From NCBI GenBank assembly GCA_025769875.1, contig JAGFNK010000228.1:1-64000 (forward strand): a stretch of 64,000 bases of DNA, given 5' to 3'. How positions within the stretch are numbered: position 1 is the first letter of the stretch; every line of letters starts with the position of its first letter. The notes beneath the pieces are model-generated. The model searched no databases. It saw only the letters and a list, made by a program, of their open reading frames with translations, and had not been told where the DNA came from. The translations under genes and the position numbers were made by a program. Origin of the DNA: Russula earlei. Lineage: Eukaryota > Basidiomycota > Agaricomycetes > Russulales > Russulaceae. Of this stretch, positions 43,129 to 55,951 are shown one piece after another.

Positions 43129-43750
43129 TGTTAAGGCTCCAAAGTGCCTTAAATAAGATCAATGGTTGCATCTATGAACACGTCCTACCAATGCAGATAT
43201 GCTTGAGTCAAGCAAGCAATACTTGTGGAGGGGAAGGAGTGTTAGATCCTTCTGGAGTATGGCAACAAGATGAGAGGGGCTCTGCAGATGGGGTAGGAGT
43301 CAACTGTTTGGGATTGGCAAACTAAGTCGAGCTTAAGGCTCAACTGCTACAGACTGGGGGCTTTATATAGCCCTACAGGGATAAGGTTCGTGCTACTGTA
43401 GTACTGGTTGGTGCTATAGAAGCAAGAAGGTGACTCATAGAAGCGAGGTTGCTTCTATGTAAATGGTCTTGGTGCTGGAAGCATTAAGTGCTTCCTTAGT
43501 AGCAATCTTGGTGTCATAAGTACTTTCCTAATCAAGGAAGCGACATATGTGGCAGTACAGGAACATCTGGGACAGAAGCAATGCTACTCATTGCTTCTTT
43601 AGTACATCTTCAGAAAGATATGATCAACGCGTTCTGAATGTGATATCAACAGACATAAACAGTCAAGATCTGACACACACATGATGCAATTGGTGCAGTC
43701 CATAGTTCAGGTGTTCTGGCATCTTCCGGACCCCAAACCACTCGGTAACA
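43129..43750 (-). repeat. Element D 3' LTR
   Basis: Minus strand: TGTTACCGAGTGG...GCCTTAACA. TATA box CTATATAAAGC near 43364; then an AGTTGAGC/GCTC.ACT hairpin. R-start here reads AAGCTCGACTTA, one base off the PBS complement. Confidence 0.9.
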
Positions 43751-43791
43751 TTACCCCTCCTTCAGATTGGTGGTCCCACACACCAATGATT

Positions 43792-45509
43792 CTAAAATTG
43801 AGTGGTGGGGTCAATGCCATCATCATCAAGGGGAGGAGGTGATGTGGTGAAGGTGTATTGGCCTTCTTCTGCTGCCTCATAGGCGGCCAGTGCTGAGGCT
43901 ACTATTGCCTCTGACTTCTCAGTGACAGCTGAAGGAGACATGATCTGTGGGAGTCTATCAGAGTCCCTGGGTAACCTCCTGACTGGAGGTGTGTCAGAGT
44001 GGAGAGGGGTCGTAGTGAAAAGTTCTTGAAGGGTCCTGGACCCTTCTCCTTTCGCTACCTGCAGGATGCGTGGGTTAGCAATGTCTTCCCTTTCCTGGTC
44101 GGACCTCCTCTTCTTATTTGGGTGTGCCAGCTCCCATCCTTGGTGGAAAGGGCACAATCTGATGGGTGCATAGGAGCGATGATAGGGAGGTACCAGGCAA
44201 TGTGAGACAGCATCTGCTGCCAACTGGTCGTGGCAATACTGATGGGGCAGTGGACAGTACTTGTTAAAATGTCCTACCTCGCTGCAATACTTGCATCGGT
44301 TCCTCTTCCTCCTCCCTTCTATCATGTTCAGTTGCTGAGGTTCTGGAATAAACTCAGCTGTTGCAGTGGACGCTTCCCCACTGCTGCTATAGGAGTGGTA
44401 GTAATTGGAGCTCTGGGGGGAAGGGTTTGGTGATGCTTCCGATCCTACCCCTCCTTGGAGGTGCATACCAGATATGGTTTGGAGGACGTCAATCTCCTCC
44501 TCTGAATACCATTGCACCGTTGTAGGTGCAGGGCTGGCTGGTACTGGTTTGGGGGTAGGGGTAGCATACCCCTGAGTGATGTCTGCCAAAGGCAGCTGAG
44601 GGACAAAGATGGTTAAAGGGGGAGTAGGCTGTCCAGCCCAGTAGTTGGTGAGGAGTTCTTCCGCCCATACTGCCTGGAGGGGTTACTCCCTGGCTACAAC
44701 CTGCTTCGATGAACTCCCAGCAACAGGATTGTACTTTGGCTGCTGCCATTCTCTCCTTGGCTTCAGCCCTGTCTCTCTGTACTCCTCGCTTCTCAGCTAG
44801 GTATTTGCCAAGTTTGTAGCACAGCTGTTTCTTCTCTTCTTCGAAGCACCTTATAGTTAGCTTCCAACATCTCATGTTGGGTGTAGAGGTGGTCTAGATG
44901 GTAGAGCTCTGCCTGCAGCCCATAATTGCCCTGCAACTAGAGGGTCTGTCTCCAGCATCCTTCAAACTGCTTCTCAGTGTCGAAGCAGTCTAGATTGTGT
45001 TCGTCTTGGCCATAGTTATAGAGGTTGTAGCAAGGGGCAGCTCGGAGGATCTCGCCATAGTCTCCATGGCCTTCTCCATTCATCCCCCTTAGCCTTGGCT
45101 CTCCTAAGGCAATGTCATAGGCCACATACCTGGCTGGTTTGTTGCCCCAAGTCACACCATCAGGGATGTCAATCCCTGCGTGGTGTCTGTCAGCGTCCCA
45201 TCGTACCCAAGGCTCTCCAGGGTGGGCAACCTGGTCAAGAGTGCTGGTAGGGGACGTCACATCCCAGTCCCCAGGCTGAACATTGACTTGGTCAGCAGGG
45301 GGTCCAAATTCGAGGGGACACATTTCTGCTTCTCCCTCTCCAGTGCTGTGTTCATCCATTCCTTGGAAGAATGTGAGGAGGGAAGCATCAGGAGTGGTGA
45401 TTTCAAGGGGTCCCTCTGCACCAGAGAGGTCAGATTGGGGAACGATTTCATTAGTGGGAGTTTGGGACATTTGTGAGCGACGATATGGGGATGAGGAAGT
45501 AGAGGACAT
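43792..45509 (-). pseudogene. Element D ORF3: zinc-knuckle protein between pol and 3' LTR
   Basis: Starts MSSTSSSPYRR at 45509 on the minus strand and ends TGA near 43792, about 570 codons long with frameshifts and stops between about 44590 and 44940. N-terminal part acidic (EGEAEMCPLEFGPP, YVAYDIALGEPRL). The C-terminal frame (44589-43792) has a CCHC knuckle CKYCSEVGHFNKYC followed by PLPHQYC, closely matching the pattern GH...YC..PH..C of element A ORF3, then a Cys/His-containing segment. No signal peptide or membrane segment. Same gene position as in A/B, suggesting common origin despite little other similarity. Function unknown. Confidence 0.78.
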
Positions 45510-45529
45510 CTTTCGCTGGACTTTTATAA

Positions 45530-48500
45530 CCCGTATGGCCATGGGGTTCTTTCTGTGATATTCCTCTATTAGTCTAGACGCTTTGATGTTCTCTACTGGC
45601 TCTCCAAGAGTCATGGGCTTCGGAGTACCCTTCCCACTGGACTTGATACTCTAATTGTTTCCTCCTTCCAGTTCATCTTGAACCTAAAATTGTTGCTACT
45701 TCATATTCTTCTTCTCCTTCTACCAATTCTGCTTCTGGATTGGTGTAGTTGGCCCCATGCTCCTTTGTCTCCTTGTAAGGTGTCAATAAGGATGCATGAA
45801 ACGCATTATGGATCCTCCAGTGGCTAGGGAGATCCAATCTGTATGTCACCGGCTGATCACCTCCATGATTTCAAAGGGCCCATATCATTTTGGGTGTAGT
45901 TTCACTGGAGGAGGTGTCATTTTTAGGTTGGTGCTGTCAAGCCATACCCTTTCTCCTTTCTGATAAGGTTGGAAACTGCTTCTTCGCTTCCACATTAGGG
46001 AAGCAATCTTCATTGCTTCTTGTGCCTGTGATCTCGCTTCCTGGATTCGGACTTTCCAATTGTCTATTCTTGGTATCTTGCTTCCCTGATTTGGCTGGTG
46101 TGCTTTGGGCATAAAGCCCATCCATAAGAAGAAAGGGGACTGCTTGGTTGTCTCTGAAATGTTAGAATTCATCGTATATTGCACCAGAGGCAGCCAGTCC
46201 ACCCAATCGTCTTGTTGGTGGTTGCAAAAGATCCTGAGTGATGTTTCCATTGTCTGATTTGTCCTTTCTGATTGTCCATCTGTCTGGGATGGTAGGCGGT
46301 GCTGATATTCTGTTTGATATGCAGCTGGTCGCAAAGTTCCCTATTAAACTTGGAACTTATTAGTTTGTCATGATCGGATATGATCTTGCTTGGTACTCCC
46401 ACAAAGGGGAATATCCTGTCTTTGTAGAGCTGTGCTAGCTCTTCTGCATCCATTTCTTCCTTGCAAGGAAGTAGGATGATGCCTTTAGTACAATCATGGT
46501 CAGTGACAGTCAATATACTGTCATATCCTTTCGACTTCAGCAGCTTGACCACAAAGTCCATGCTGACAGTCGAGAAGGGGGTAGCCTCTTCTGGTGGTAT
46601 GGGATACAGGGGAGGCTGACTTGGATGAGTGTTCGACTTGTTACTTTGGCAAACTGCACATCCTTCCACATATCGATCGACAAATCACCTCATGGTGGGC
46701 CACCAATAGTATTACATCATTACCAGTAGCATCTTAGCTTTCCCTGCGTGTCCTGCTGTAGGACTGTCATGATACTGTTCCAGTAACATTCTGTGGGTCC
46801 TTTCATCGCCTGTAACCACCAAGGCTTCATTCTTCCACCATAAGCTATGTCGCTTCTCCAGTCGGTGTCTCTGCACCCAATCAAGTAACGTTAATCAATG
46901 TCTTTCTTCCCTTTGTTGGTTCTTTATCCATTCTTCCAATGCAGTAGTATGCACTACTCGAATAAAAAGGTGGTCAGGTAGCGCAACCACTTCTTCATTA
47001 TCCCCTTGTCCATCGTCAAGGTCAGGTCTTCTTGACAGGGTGTCTGCTTTATTTCTTGCCCCTGCCTGGTGTTTCAGCTCTAAGTCGAAGTCTGCCAGGA
47101 AGGTAATGTATCTTGCCACTTGACCATTGATTTGCTGAGGGTGTTGGTAATGCAACAGGTTCGCATGGTCTGTATAGACCACCACCTTATGCTTTGCTCC
47201 CATGAGCAGGTGTCTCCAGTGCTTCAAGGCTTGCACCATGGCTAAGAACTCTTTGTCCCATATGTCATAGTTCTTTTCTGCTTGTTTCAAGGCTGTGGAG
47301 AAGTAACCTATTGGCCTTCTCTTTCCTTGTTTGTCCTTCTGGAACAGTACTGCTCCAATAGCATAATTGGATGCATCTACATCCAGTTTGAAGGGTTGCT
47401 CCTCATCAGGATGGAGCAGGACAAGGTCAAAAGATACTATCTGGATAAGTTGTTCCAGAGCATCTTTAGCATTCTTGAGTCCATTCAAATGGTACCCCTT
47501 TCTTTGTCAAGGCAATAATAGGTCGAGCAATTTGGCTGAACCCTCAGATGAAAGCCCTATTATAGCTGAGGACTCCCATGACCTTGCGCACTTCATGCAC
47601 ATCCTTGATTTCCCTAGGCCAGTCCATGATTCCTCGGACTTTGGAGGCCTCAATCTTCATCTTCCCTTCATCTATGTCCCATCCCAGCATGGTTAGTTTC
47701 TGCACCATGAACTGGCACTTTTTGGGTTTCAGGAAATATGACTTCTTCTGCATCAGCATGAGTAGCTCACTGATACATTGCTCGTGGATTTCTAGTTGTT
47801 TGGGACTATCCCCCGTGGAAATTCCAAAGTCATCCAGATAGTTGACAGTATACTCTGCCCATCGGTCCAGCCAGTCACCAAAGTCTCTTCTGATCAGCCT
47901 AGTAAAGAAGGCTGGTGCATTCTTAAGCCCAAAATACATGACGTTGGGCAGGTAGGTTCCATATGGCGTCTTGAAGGCTGCTTTCCAGCGATCTCCTTCT
48001 GCCAGTTGCACATTATTGTATCCCCATCGTATATCAAACTTGGAGAACACCTTCTTCCCTCAAAGTCTTTCCACCTCTTGTTCCAGATGTGGTAAGGGTT
48101 CATTGTCTCATCTCGTCCACTAACTTAGTCGTCAATAGTCTACAATGATCCTTTTCTCCTTGCTGTCCTTCTTGCCAATGAAGAACACTGGAGATGTGTA
48201 GCTGGATGGACATGGGGTGATGTATCACTTTTCTACTTTGTCAGCTAGGAATTTCTTGAGGTATTCTCATTCATCTTGTGTCAGGGGGTACACTTTACAG
48301 TTTAGCTCCTTTAGTGCATCAGGTAACAGCTCTATCTGCATATCTGGTTCCCTTGGTGGTGGGAACCTCTGGGACTTCTCTTCTGAGAAGACATCTACAA
48401 AGTGGTGGAATTGCTTTGGAACATTGGCAAGGGGGTCATCTCCTTCCTGTGGTTCAATTGACTGCTGGGCCCATCTCTGAGAAATAGTCATCTTCTGTTG

Positions 48501-49037
48501 GTAAATGGCTTCCCCTTTCTTCAATTGTCGGCTTTCATCTCTTGCTTGCTTTTGGATATTTGCAACATAGAGATCCAGGTACTTGTATTGAGCAGTCTCA
48601 ATCTGTACTGCTCCTTCCATCAGCTGTCCTTTCTTCCAGTCAATGGTGGGGTTGAACTCATATAGGAAGGGATATCCCAGGATGACCTGATCCATTCCTA
48701 AATCTGTGAGATAGAACTTTTGCAAGCTCTCCTTCTCCTTATATCGGATGCGAAGCCAGCAGTAATGGGTGAGTTCCCCTTGCTTATTCCGGGTTCCGTT
48801 GATGTTTTGTACTACCATGGGTTCATGTAGTTCCTGTTTCCCAATCTTCAGTCTTTTCCAAACTGAGTGATCGATGAAGTTCTCTGTTGCTCCACTGTCT
48901 AGTAGAGCAGATTCCTTGGCCATCGTGTGTGCAGTGATGAAAGTGAATGGAATATTCATAGCATTCAGTCTTCTAATGTACACTTGCAACACACTATTCT
49001 TCCTAGGCCAGGCTGTTGACTTAGGTGTTCCTAAAAA
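45530..49037 (-). pseudogene. Element D pol: PR-RT-RNase H-integrase-chromodomain, decayed
   Basis: Minus-strand blocks: protease ALLDSGATENFI and VILGYPFL (48992-48267); RT KFDIRWGYNN, NYLDDFGIST (48050-47544; YLDD); RNase H KLDVDASNYAIGA, DTLSRRPDL (47488-46895); integrase CAVCQSNK, STVSMDFVVKL, TVTDHD, SKIISDHDKL, NISTAYHP (46669-46169) and PLVQYTMNS (46334-45885); chromodomain EEYEVATILGSR, YQVQWEGYSEAHDSW near 45717-45610. Frameshifts and stops separate them. Same domain order as A but clearly a different family. Confidence 0.88.
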
Positions 49038-51110
49038 CCCTGTTCCATCAGTTCTTCCAATAAGTCCTCCTTCTGTTTGGTGGACATCTTCTTTATGGAT
49101 GCAGAGGAGGAGCTCTTGTTATGGGTAGGAGGAGGAGATGTGGATCGTCCAGAGACAGTGCTTTTGTTTCTACTGTCCCCTTAGTTGTCCTCTTTTTCTG
49201 TTTCCAGAGCTCGAGCCTTTCCTTTGTCCCTTGGGTTACTTGATTTCTTTTTGACTCTGTCCATGTCAGGACAGTTCCGGCTGATATGCCCTGCCTTCTT
49301 GCAGATGAAGCATTTCCCTTCAGTTTCTTCTTCTCCTCTGTCAGAGGAGGACATTGCTTGGTCCTTGCTGCATCAGTGGATACCAAGTCCACTTCCATAG
49401 CATTTGGGTCTCTTTGGTTTTGCCTTTTCCCAGCCTGTAGGGATTTCATGCAATTTTCCCTCGTGGTCAACGATACACCTCCAGATCCAATATTAGCTTT
49501 CATAAGCTGGTCTCTGGCCTGTTCTTCCCTGGCAGCATTGATCCATGCTTGCAGGTCATTGATGGCAGGTATGTCTCTGACTGGTCGATTGTAGATTCGT
49601 CGCACCAGCCAGGTGATCAGTCCAGCTTTATAGGCTTTGACTGCTCCTGGTGAATTCTGGTCCCATCCTGCTTTACTGAGCAGAACAAGGAATTTGCTGG
49701 TATAATCATCCAGCAATGCTGCTTTAGACATGGACAATTGTTGTAGCTCCATGAAAGCGTCTTCAGGCTCTGTGGTGTCTTTGAATTCTCTGAAGAAGTC
49801 ATCCACAAATTCGGTCCAAAAGAGCATGTCAGTTGGATCCAGCTGCACAGGTGCATAGGGAGACAGCAGGGTCCCCATTTCTTTTTGCTTCTACCAGGTT
49901 CATTTGGTTGACCACCCATTCATGCACTTTCTCTCCTTTGATATAGGTGAGAGCTAAGGCTACTCACTTCATTGGAATAGTCATGGTTGGGTTGTCACTG
50001 TTAAGCAGATTCCAGACGTTTTAAATCCTGGAAAAAGTACTTTGTCTTCTTCCTGTCTCCTTTGAAGACTTCAGGAGGGTCTCCTTTCAGAGATCCATTG
50101 CCTCCATGGGGGCCTGGTGCCAGCTGAGGTGCCAGGTTCGCTCCTGGTTCTACAGGAGGTGCTGCAGGTGGTCCCCCTCCTGGAGGGCCTCCTCCAGGTG
50201 GGCCTCCTCCTGGTGCTGGTAGACCTGCAGGTCCAAAGGGGACTCCTCCACCTCCAGGTGGTCCTCCTGCACCAGGTGGACCACCTCCAGGGTTTATTAC
50301 AATGGTGGGCCCTGTTCTTCCACCTGCTGTCTGGGCGGCAATGGTGGCTGTCTGCATTGCTGCAATGCTAGCCATTTCAACCAATTCTTCTGGTTCTTCA
50401 ACAATTGTTGGTTCAATGGGCAAGATGTGCACTGTCTGCTCCAGTCTTTCAGCTAGCTCCAATACTTCTGGTGCTTCTGCTTTCTGATCTGTAGTTGGAG
50501 GGTCCAACTTCTCTGTTTCTCCACTTGATGACTTTTGTATCAATGGAGCTGGGTTGTCTGGGCTTCTGGGTTCCCAATGGGTAGTATAAGGATCTGTCTT
50601 GGTTCCTAGACCTAGAACCTTATATTTGTCAATGTCTTCTGCGTAGGGATGTCCTTTGTGGTAATCAACAAAGTACCACTGATTGTTGATATATTCACAA
50701 GGAAGGTAGCTTCCTTTATATCGGACCTCATATCTGTTAGGTCCTTCCTGGTCTGCCCAACACCAGATGGCAGTCCCTTTGATTCCTGAGGGTAGCTCGT
50801 CCCTCTCTCTAGCTTTGAACCAACCGAATTTGGTTCCTTGCTTTGATTTCTGGTTGAACTTTATGCATATGCTATGTTCACCTTCGATTTCCAGTTTGTC
50901 CGCTTGCCACTGCCTTTCCTAGGGAGTCAGGACTTGTGTGCCCACTTACCACTGTCTATGCCAATGACAGTAGGGGTCTTTACAGAAGTATGCATGTGTC
51001 CAACTGTGCTGCTCATCAAGAGTCATGTAGTACACCTTCTTCTTGTCGTGGAGAGGTCTGTATAGATTCTCTCCCTTGACTACTTCAGCGTAGGTTGCTG
51101 ACCATATGAT
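49031..51110 (-). pseudogene. Element D gag, decayed
   Basis: Minus strand. N-terminal part from about 51110 (TYAEVVKGENLYRP, YYMTLDEQHSW, with an early TAA), then IKGTAIWCWADQ and WYFVDYHKGHPYAEDID. At 50300-50110 a Gly/Pro-rich tract (GGGPPGAGGPPGGGG). Then capsid-like DMLFWTEFVDDFFREFKD and, after a frameshift near 49310, a zinc knuckle CFICKKAGHISRNC. Ends at TAG (49031-49033), directly preceded by five T's shared with the -1 pol frame. Confidence 0.82.
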
Positions 51111-51175
51111 GACTAGGTCCTAGTCCTAAGGCTTCCTGCCTATTTCTGGTTCGCTTTTACAGCAATGTCTGTGAT

Positions 51176-51189
51176 AGAAGCTTGACTTA
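51176..51189 (-). promoter_or_regulatory. Self-priming primer-binding site of element D
   Basis: Minus strand directly after the 5' LTR: TAAGTCAAGCTTCT. Its first 12 nt are the perfect reverse complement of AAGCTTGACTTA, the R-start in solo LTR D2 (near 31400). The two D LTRs themselves carry one or two changes there. Confidence 0.6.
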
Positions 51190-51811
51190 TGTTAAGGCTC
51201 CAAAGTGCCTTAAATAAGATCAATGGTCGCGTCTATGAATGCATCCTACCAATGCAGATATGCTTGAGTCAAGCAAGCAATGCTTGTGAAGGGGAAGGAG
51301 TGTTAGATCCTTCTGGAGTATGGCAACAAGATGAGAGGGTCTCTGCAGATGGGGTAGGAGTCAACTGTTTGGGATTGGCAAACTAAGTTGAGCTTAAGGC
51401 TCAACTGCTACAGACTGGGGGCTTTATATAGCCCTACAGGGATAAGGTTCATGCTACTGTAGTACTGGTTGGTGCTATAGAAGCAAGAAGGCGACTCATA
51501 GAAGAAAGGTCGCTTCTATGTAAACGATCTCAGTGCTGGAAGCATTAAGTGCTTCCTTAGTAGCAATCTCAGTGTCATAAGTACTTTCCTAATCAAGGAA
51601 GTGACATACGTGGCAGTACAGGAACATCTGGGACAGAAGCAATGGTACTCATTGCTTCTTTAGTACATCTTCAGAAAGATATGATCAACGCGTTCTGAAC
51701 GCGATATCAACAGACATAAATGGTCAAGATCTGACACACACATGATGCAATCAGTGCAGTCCATAGTTCAGGTGTTCTGGCATCTTCCAGACCCCAAACC
51801 ACTTGATAACA
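51190..51811 (-). repeat. Element D 5' LTR
   Basis: 622 bp, minus strand TGTTATCAAGTGG...GCCTTAACA. TATA box and hairpin as in the 3' LTR. Confidence 0.9.
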
Positions 51812-54197
51812 CATGGAATGAATTTTGTTGCTTTGGAATATCCTTGATCGACAATGGTAAGAACACTGTCAAATCCTTCTGATTTAGGTAGGTCAGTGAT
51901 GAGGTCCATTGATACGTATTGAAAGGGGCCTTGTTCGACGTGTGTGTCAAGTTGGAAGGTTGTGGCTTTCTTTCTGGGTATATTGGTTTTAGATTCTTGA
52001 CATTTGGTGCAGCCTTTGACGTATTGTTCTATGAACTGTTGTAGTCTAGGTCCTTTGTAGTGCTGTTTGATTAAGTCCCAGGTGTTAGCTATTCCTGGGT
52101 GTCCTGCAAAGGGGGTGTCATGGAATTGTCTTAAGATTTCTCATCGTTCGTCAGGGTTATCTGGTAGGTAAGTTTTTGTGTGAAGATTTCAGGTGGGAGT
52201 AGTATAGTTTTTTGTCTCATTACCCCCTTGTTAAGGTCTTTGCGATGAGAAAGTATGTCAACAATAGTGTGTGTGTGTCCAGGGATGTGTTCCATAGTGA
52301 TGTTAAAATCTTGCATGTATTGCATCCATCTGGCTTGTTGTCCCATTAATTTTTGTGGTTCTTTAAAATAGGTGAGGTTTTTATGGTCCGTTCTTACTCT
52401 AACTGGTTTGTTGGCTCCTAGAAAGAATGGTCATCCACTTTTTAGTCCAAAAATTACCACTGCTAATTCTTTATAGTGCACATCGTAATTTCTTTCTGCA
52501 TCTAGTAATGTTCTGGAGTAGTATGCTATTGGATGTAGACCATCTTCATATTCTTGGGATATGACTGCTCCAATGGTGAATCCTGATGCATCAGTATCTA
52601 GAATGAATTGTTTCGTCCAATCTGGGGTGTGAAGCACTAGGTAGGATACACAGGTTTCTTTTAGGATTTGAAAGGCCTGTTCTTCCTTTGTTGTCCATTC
52701 CCATTGTTTATTTTTCTTCATCAAGTCATTTAATGGCCTGGCTTTTATAGAGAAGTTGGGTATAAAGTTCCAGTAGAAATTGCAAAACCCCAAGAAACTT
52801 CTAACTTCTTTCAATGTTGTTGGGGTTGGCCAGTCTTTAATTCATTTGACTTTGACAGGGTCCATGGTTATTTTTCCTTCCCCTATAATTACTCCGAGGT
52901 ATTCAACCTTTCTTTTGTGGAATTGGCATTTTTCTGGTTTAAGGTAGAGGTCATGTTGCTTTAATTTGGATAGTATGTGGTTGACTTTTGGCATATGTTC
53001 TGCTTCATCATTTTTGGTGGCAATGATAATGTCATCCATGTAGATTTTCAACCATCCTTGTGTGAGTTCCTCTTGGAAAATGTCATCCATCATGGTTTGA
53101 AAGGTGGCTGGAGAGTTTGTTAGTCTGAAGAACATTACCATTTGTTCAAATAACCCATTGCTAGTTTTGAAGGCAGCCTTCCATTTGTCTCCTTCTTTGA
53201 TCCAGATGTTATTGTTGCCCCATCTGATGTCAAATTTGGTGAAAAGTTCCTTTCCTGCCAAGGCGTGGATAAGCTCTGGGATTAGAGGTAGCAGGTATAT
53301 GTTAGGTATCATTCACTTGTTTAGATTCATGTAGTCCTGTACTGGTCGGAATTTACTGTCCTTCTTTTTTATGAGGAAGAATCCACTGGTGTATGGTGAA
53401 TTGGATCTTCTTATTCATTTGAGTCATAAATTCTGTTTGAGGAATTTTCCCTGTTCTTCTTTTTCTTTTGGTAAAAGGGGGTATACTCTGCAGTTGATTG
53501 TCATTGGGGCATCTGATTTCAGGTCGATGGCGTGGTCCGACTTTCTTGGTCTGGGGAATCTTTCTGACTCTTGTTCCATGAATACTTGTCCATATTGGTG
53601 GTATTGATGAGGAACTATCTCTTGTCAGGTTTTGGGTTTGTCTTCCATTTGAGATTCTGCCAATTGTTGAGCTATGGTAGTTTTGTGTATTTGAGTTTGT
53701 AGCCATAGTTCATCCCCTTCCTCCCAGTCTGTTAATGCCTTTATCCATGCTGGTGTTTCTTGACTTCCTGATAGGACAATTCTTCCCATCATAGTTCCTT
53801 TAGACCAATTTATTTTTAGGTTAACCAACTCTAGGAATGGGTATCCCAAGATCATATTGTCTTGTCCTATGTCCACGACTAAGAATTGATGTGTGTGTCT
53901 TTGCCCTAGCAGTTTCAACTCTAAGTCAACTGCTTGAATGATTTTTCCCAAGCAATTGAGTGTTCCATCGATGTTCTTGATGTTCCTGGCCAGGGACAAT
54001 TTTCTGGTCTGCAGGTGCAGTTCTCTCGTCAATTTGGGAGATATGAAGCATTCTGTGGCTCCACTGTCTATCAGAGCTTTTCTTTTGGCTTTGTTCAATC
54101 CAATGTAAATAGTAGTCATCACTGATATTGACTTTCTCTGAGACTTGTACATGGAGTCGATTCCTAAAGCTTGAGCAATCGCCATTATGCTCAAGCG
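51812..54197 (-). pseudogene. Element C pol: protease, RT, RNase H and integrase start
   Basis: Minus strand. Protease ALIDSGATECFI (about 54070); RT LIPELIHALAGKELFTKFD, KIYMDDIIIAT (about 53045); RNase H FILDTDASGFTIGAV; then near 52200 the internal purine tract and integrase zinc-binding region; ends at KATKFI at 51817 where D is inserted. Interrupted by several stops, mostly explainable as CpG transitions relative to A. Confidence 0.88.
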
Positions 54198-55876
54198 TCC
54201 AAAACATCCTCCTCTTTGCTCTCTTCATCTCCCATTAGGGCTTTGATGAAGGTCTCTCTATCTTGCATGGAAAGTGCTTTTGCTGTCTTCACCAGTTTGA
54301 TAATGGTGTCTTCTTCAATGACCTCTACAGTGGGGGATTCGGAGGCGATGGTAGTGGCTTCGGTGGCACATGCACAAGTCACTTCATGTTTCAGTTTCAT
54401 GGGGCAATCACAGGCTAGGTGTCCTTGGAGAGAACAATGGAAACACCTTCCTTCTTCTCAGTGTTTTTGCTTTTTGGCCTCAGTAACTGCTTTGCACGTG
54501 GCACCTGCACTTGTATCCATGGCGTTTGGGTCACATGGTGGGAGGTGTGGACATGCGGGTATGATGTTACTTTGATTATTCCCATGGTTGGCCCATGCTG
54601 AGTTGGCAAGTCAACCCCAGGGTTTGTTGTTCTGAAATTGAGTTTGTGTTTGCCCTCATGTGCTAGAATGATCAGATAAGATTGTGTGTTTGTGCATCCA
54701 GACATGGTGATGCTTCTGCAAAGCCACGACCCAGTCTGCGAACAAGGTGGGGTCTTCTAAATTGAGGCACAATTCAACCAGGCTTCGAGGAAGGCCCCAT
54801 GCGAAAAGTCTCATGACTGTAGGTTCATCGAGGTTGAGTCCAGCCCATCTTGCCAATAGTTGAAACTCTGAAACATAGTCATCAAGCAGGCCATCTTTCA
54901 TTTTCAGTTACTTAAGTCTGTCTTGGGCTTTCTCATGTTCCACGTAGTTGGTAAATGCATGGTGAAACTGTTGCCGCAGTGCCTCCCATGCAGTAAGTCC
55001 CATTGGAACATTTGTTGGATCATCTTGTATGTCTTCAAGCCATTGATCCATGGCCTCGAGCCACCCTTCTACTTTTGGTCCCTTCATTAGTGAGAGGAAA
55101 TATGCACATTTCTTGATGGGATCTCTGGCAATCTTGCTGTCATGGTTCATGGACACGAACCTGTTGAAAGCAACTAGAAATGTGTGTGTGCACATGTGGT
55201 TGCTGTTGAAGAAGTCAGGGGGGATACCCTCGAGTTTTCCATTGTTGGGGCCACATGCATCGCAATCATGGCCGGTGTGCATTTTGAGATCATCTGGGTC
55301 TGGGTCGGGGCTTGGGGGTTGTATTCCATGGCCTCCAAGCCTGGCGAATGAAGTGCGGGTGGGTGCTTGCACCATTCTGGATGACACAGGTTAGGGTTGG
55401 TCAGTGGCAGTGACAAAAATGTTCATTGTCGTTGTTGGTTTGAGCTCCATCAGAGTGTTGGTGGGTGGAGGTCTGGGCATAGGGGCACGGCTGGGGGCCT
55501 TTGAACTTGGGAGAGGTTCTCCTGAGGCAGTTAATTGTATGAGGTTGATACCTCTAAGGGGACTTTGTGTGAGCCTAAAGGCTGGGCAAGTGACGCACAT
55601 CGCTTCCCAGGTATCTCCTCGCCTTGCAATTTCGAACCAGAGGCCATAGAGGTGGCTCAGGGCTACTTTTGCACCCTTCCAGTTGACATAGTAGCCTGTC
55701 CAGGGTATGCTGTCTGTGCATACTGAGTAGAATTCGATGCCGTCATTGAACATAGTCACACTAGGGACATTCTTCTCTTGATCAGGAAGCAGCTCAAATG
55801 GACATTTGAGGGCTGCCAGTCCTTCAACAGTTGGTGTGCTGAGCCCCTTGCATCTCCAGTCTCAAATTGTAGTCAT
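54191..55876 (-). pseudogene. Element C gag
   Basis: Minus-strand copy of A/B gag from ATG 55876 (early TGA in the fifth codon). Landmarks: DDGIEFY, VPWTGYYVNWKGAKVALSH-like block, FNRFVSMNHDSKIARDP, KGPKVEGWLEAMDQWLED, and a knuckle near 54410-54460 (CFHCSLQGHLACDC pattern). Several stops. Ends at TGA 54191-54193. Confidence 0.86.
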
Positions 55877-55951
55877 GTTGAGCAAAATCAATATATTGTC
55901 TTTGTGAGCATGTGGTTCGGGGTCAAGGGTTCAGAGTTAAGCTTGTTCTAA

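Larger units (their letters stand above)
43129..51811 (-). mobile_element. Chromovirus D (Ty3/Gypsy), full length, different family
   Basis: 8683 bp, two 622-bp LTRs (43129-43750 is the 3' LTR, 51190-51811 the 5' LTR), TSD CATGG (43124-43128 and 51812-51816) in integrase of C. Order on the minus strand: LTR, PBS, gag, pol, chromodomain, ORF3 with zinc knuckle, purine tract GAAGGAGGGG, LTR. LTRs differ at about 30 sites, mostly CpG transitions. Multiple stops and frameshifts, so inactive. Confidence 0.92.

Noticed and set aside
50117..50371. Leu/Val-rich plus-strand frame at 50.1-50.4 kb
   Set aside because: It is the antisense shadow of the Gly/Pro-rich tract of element D gag.
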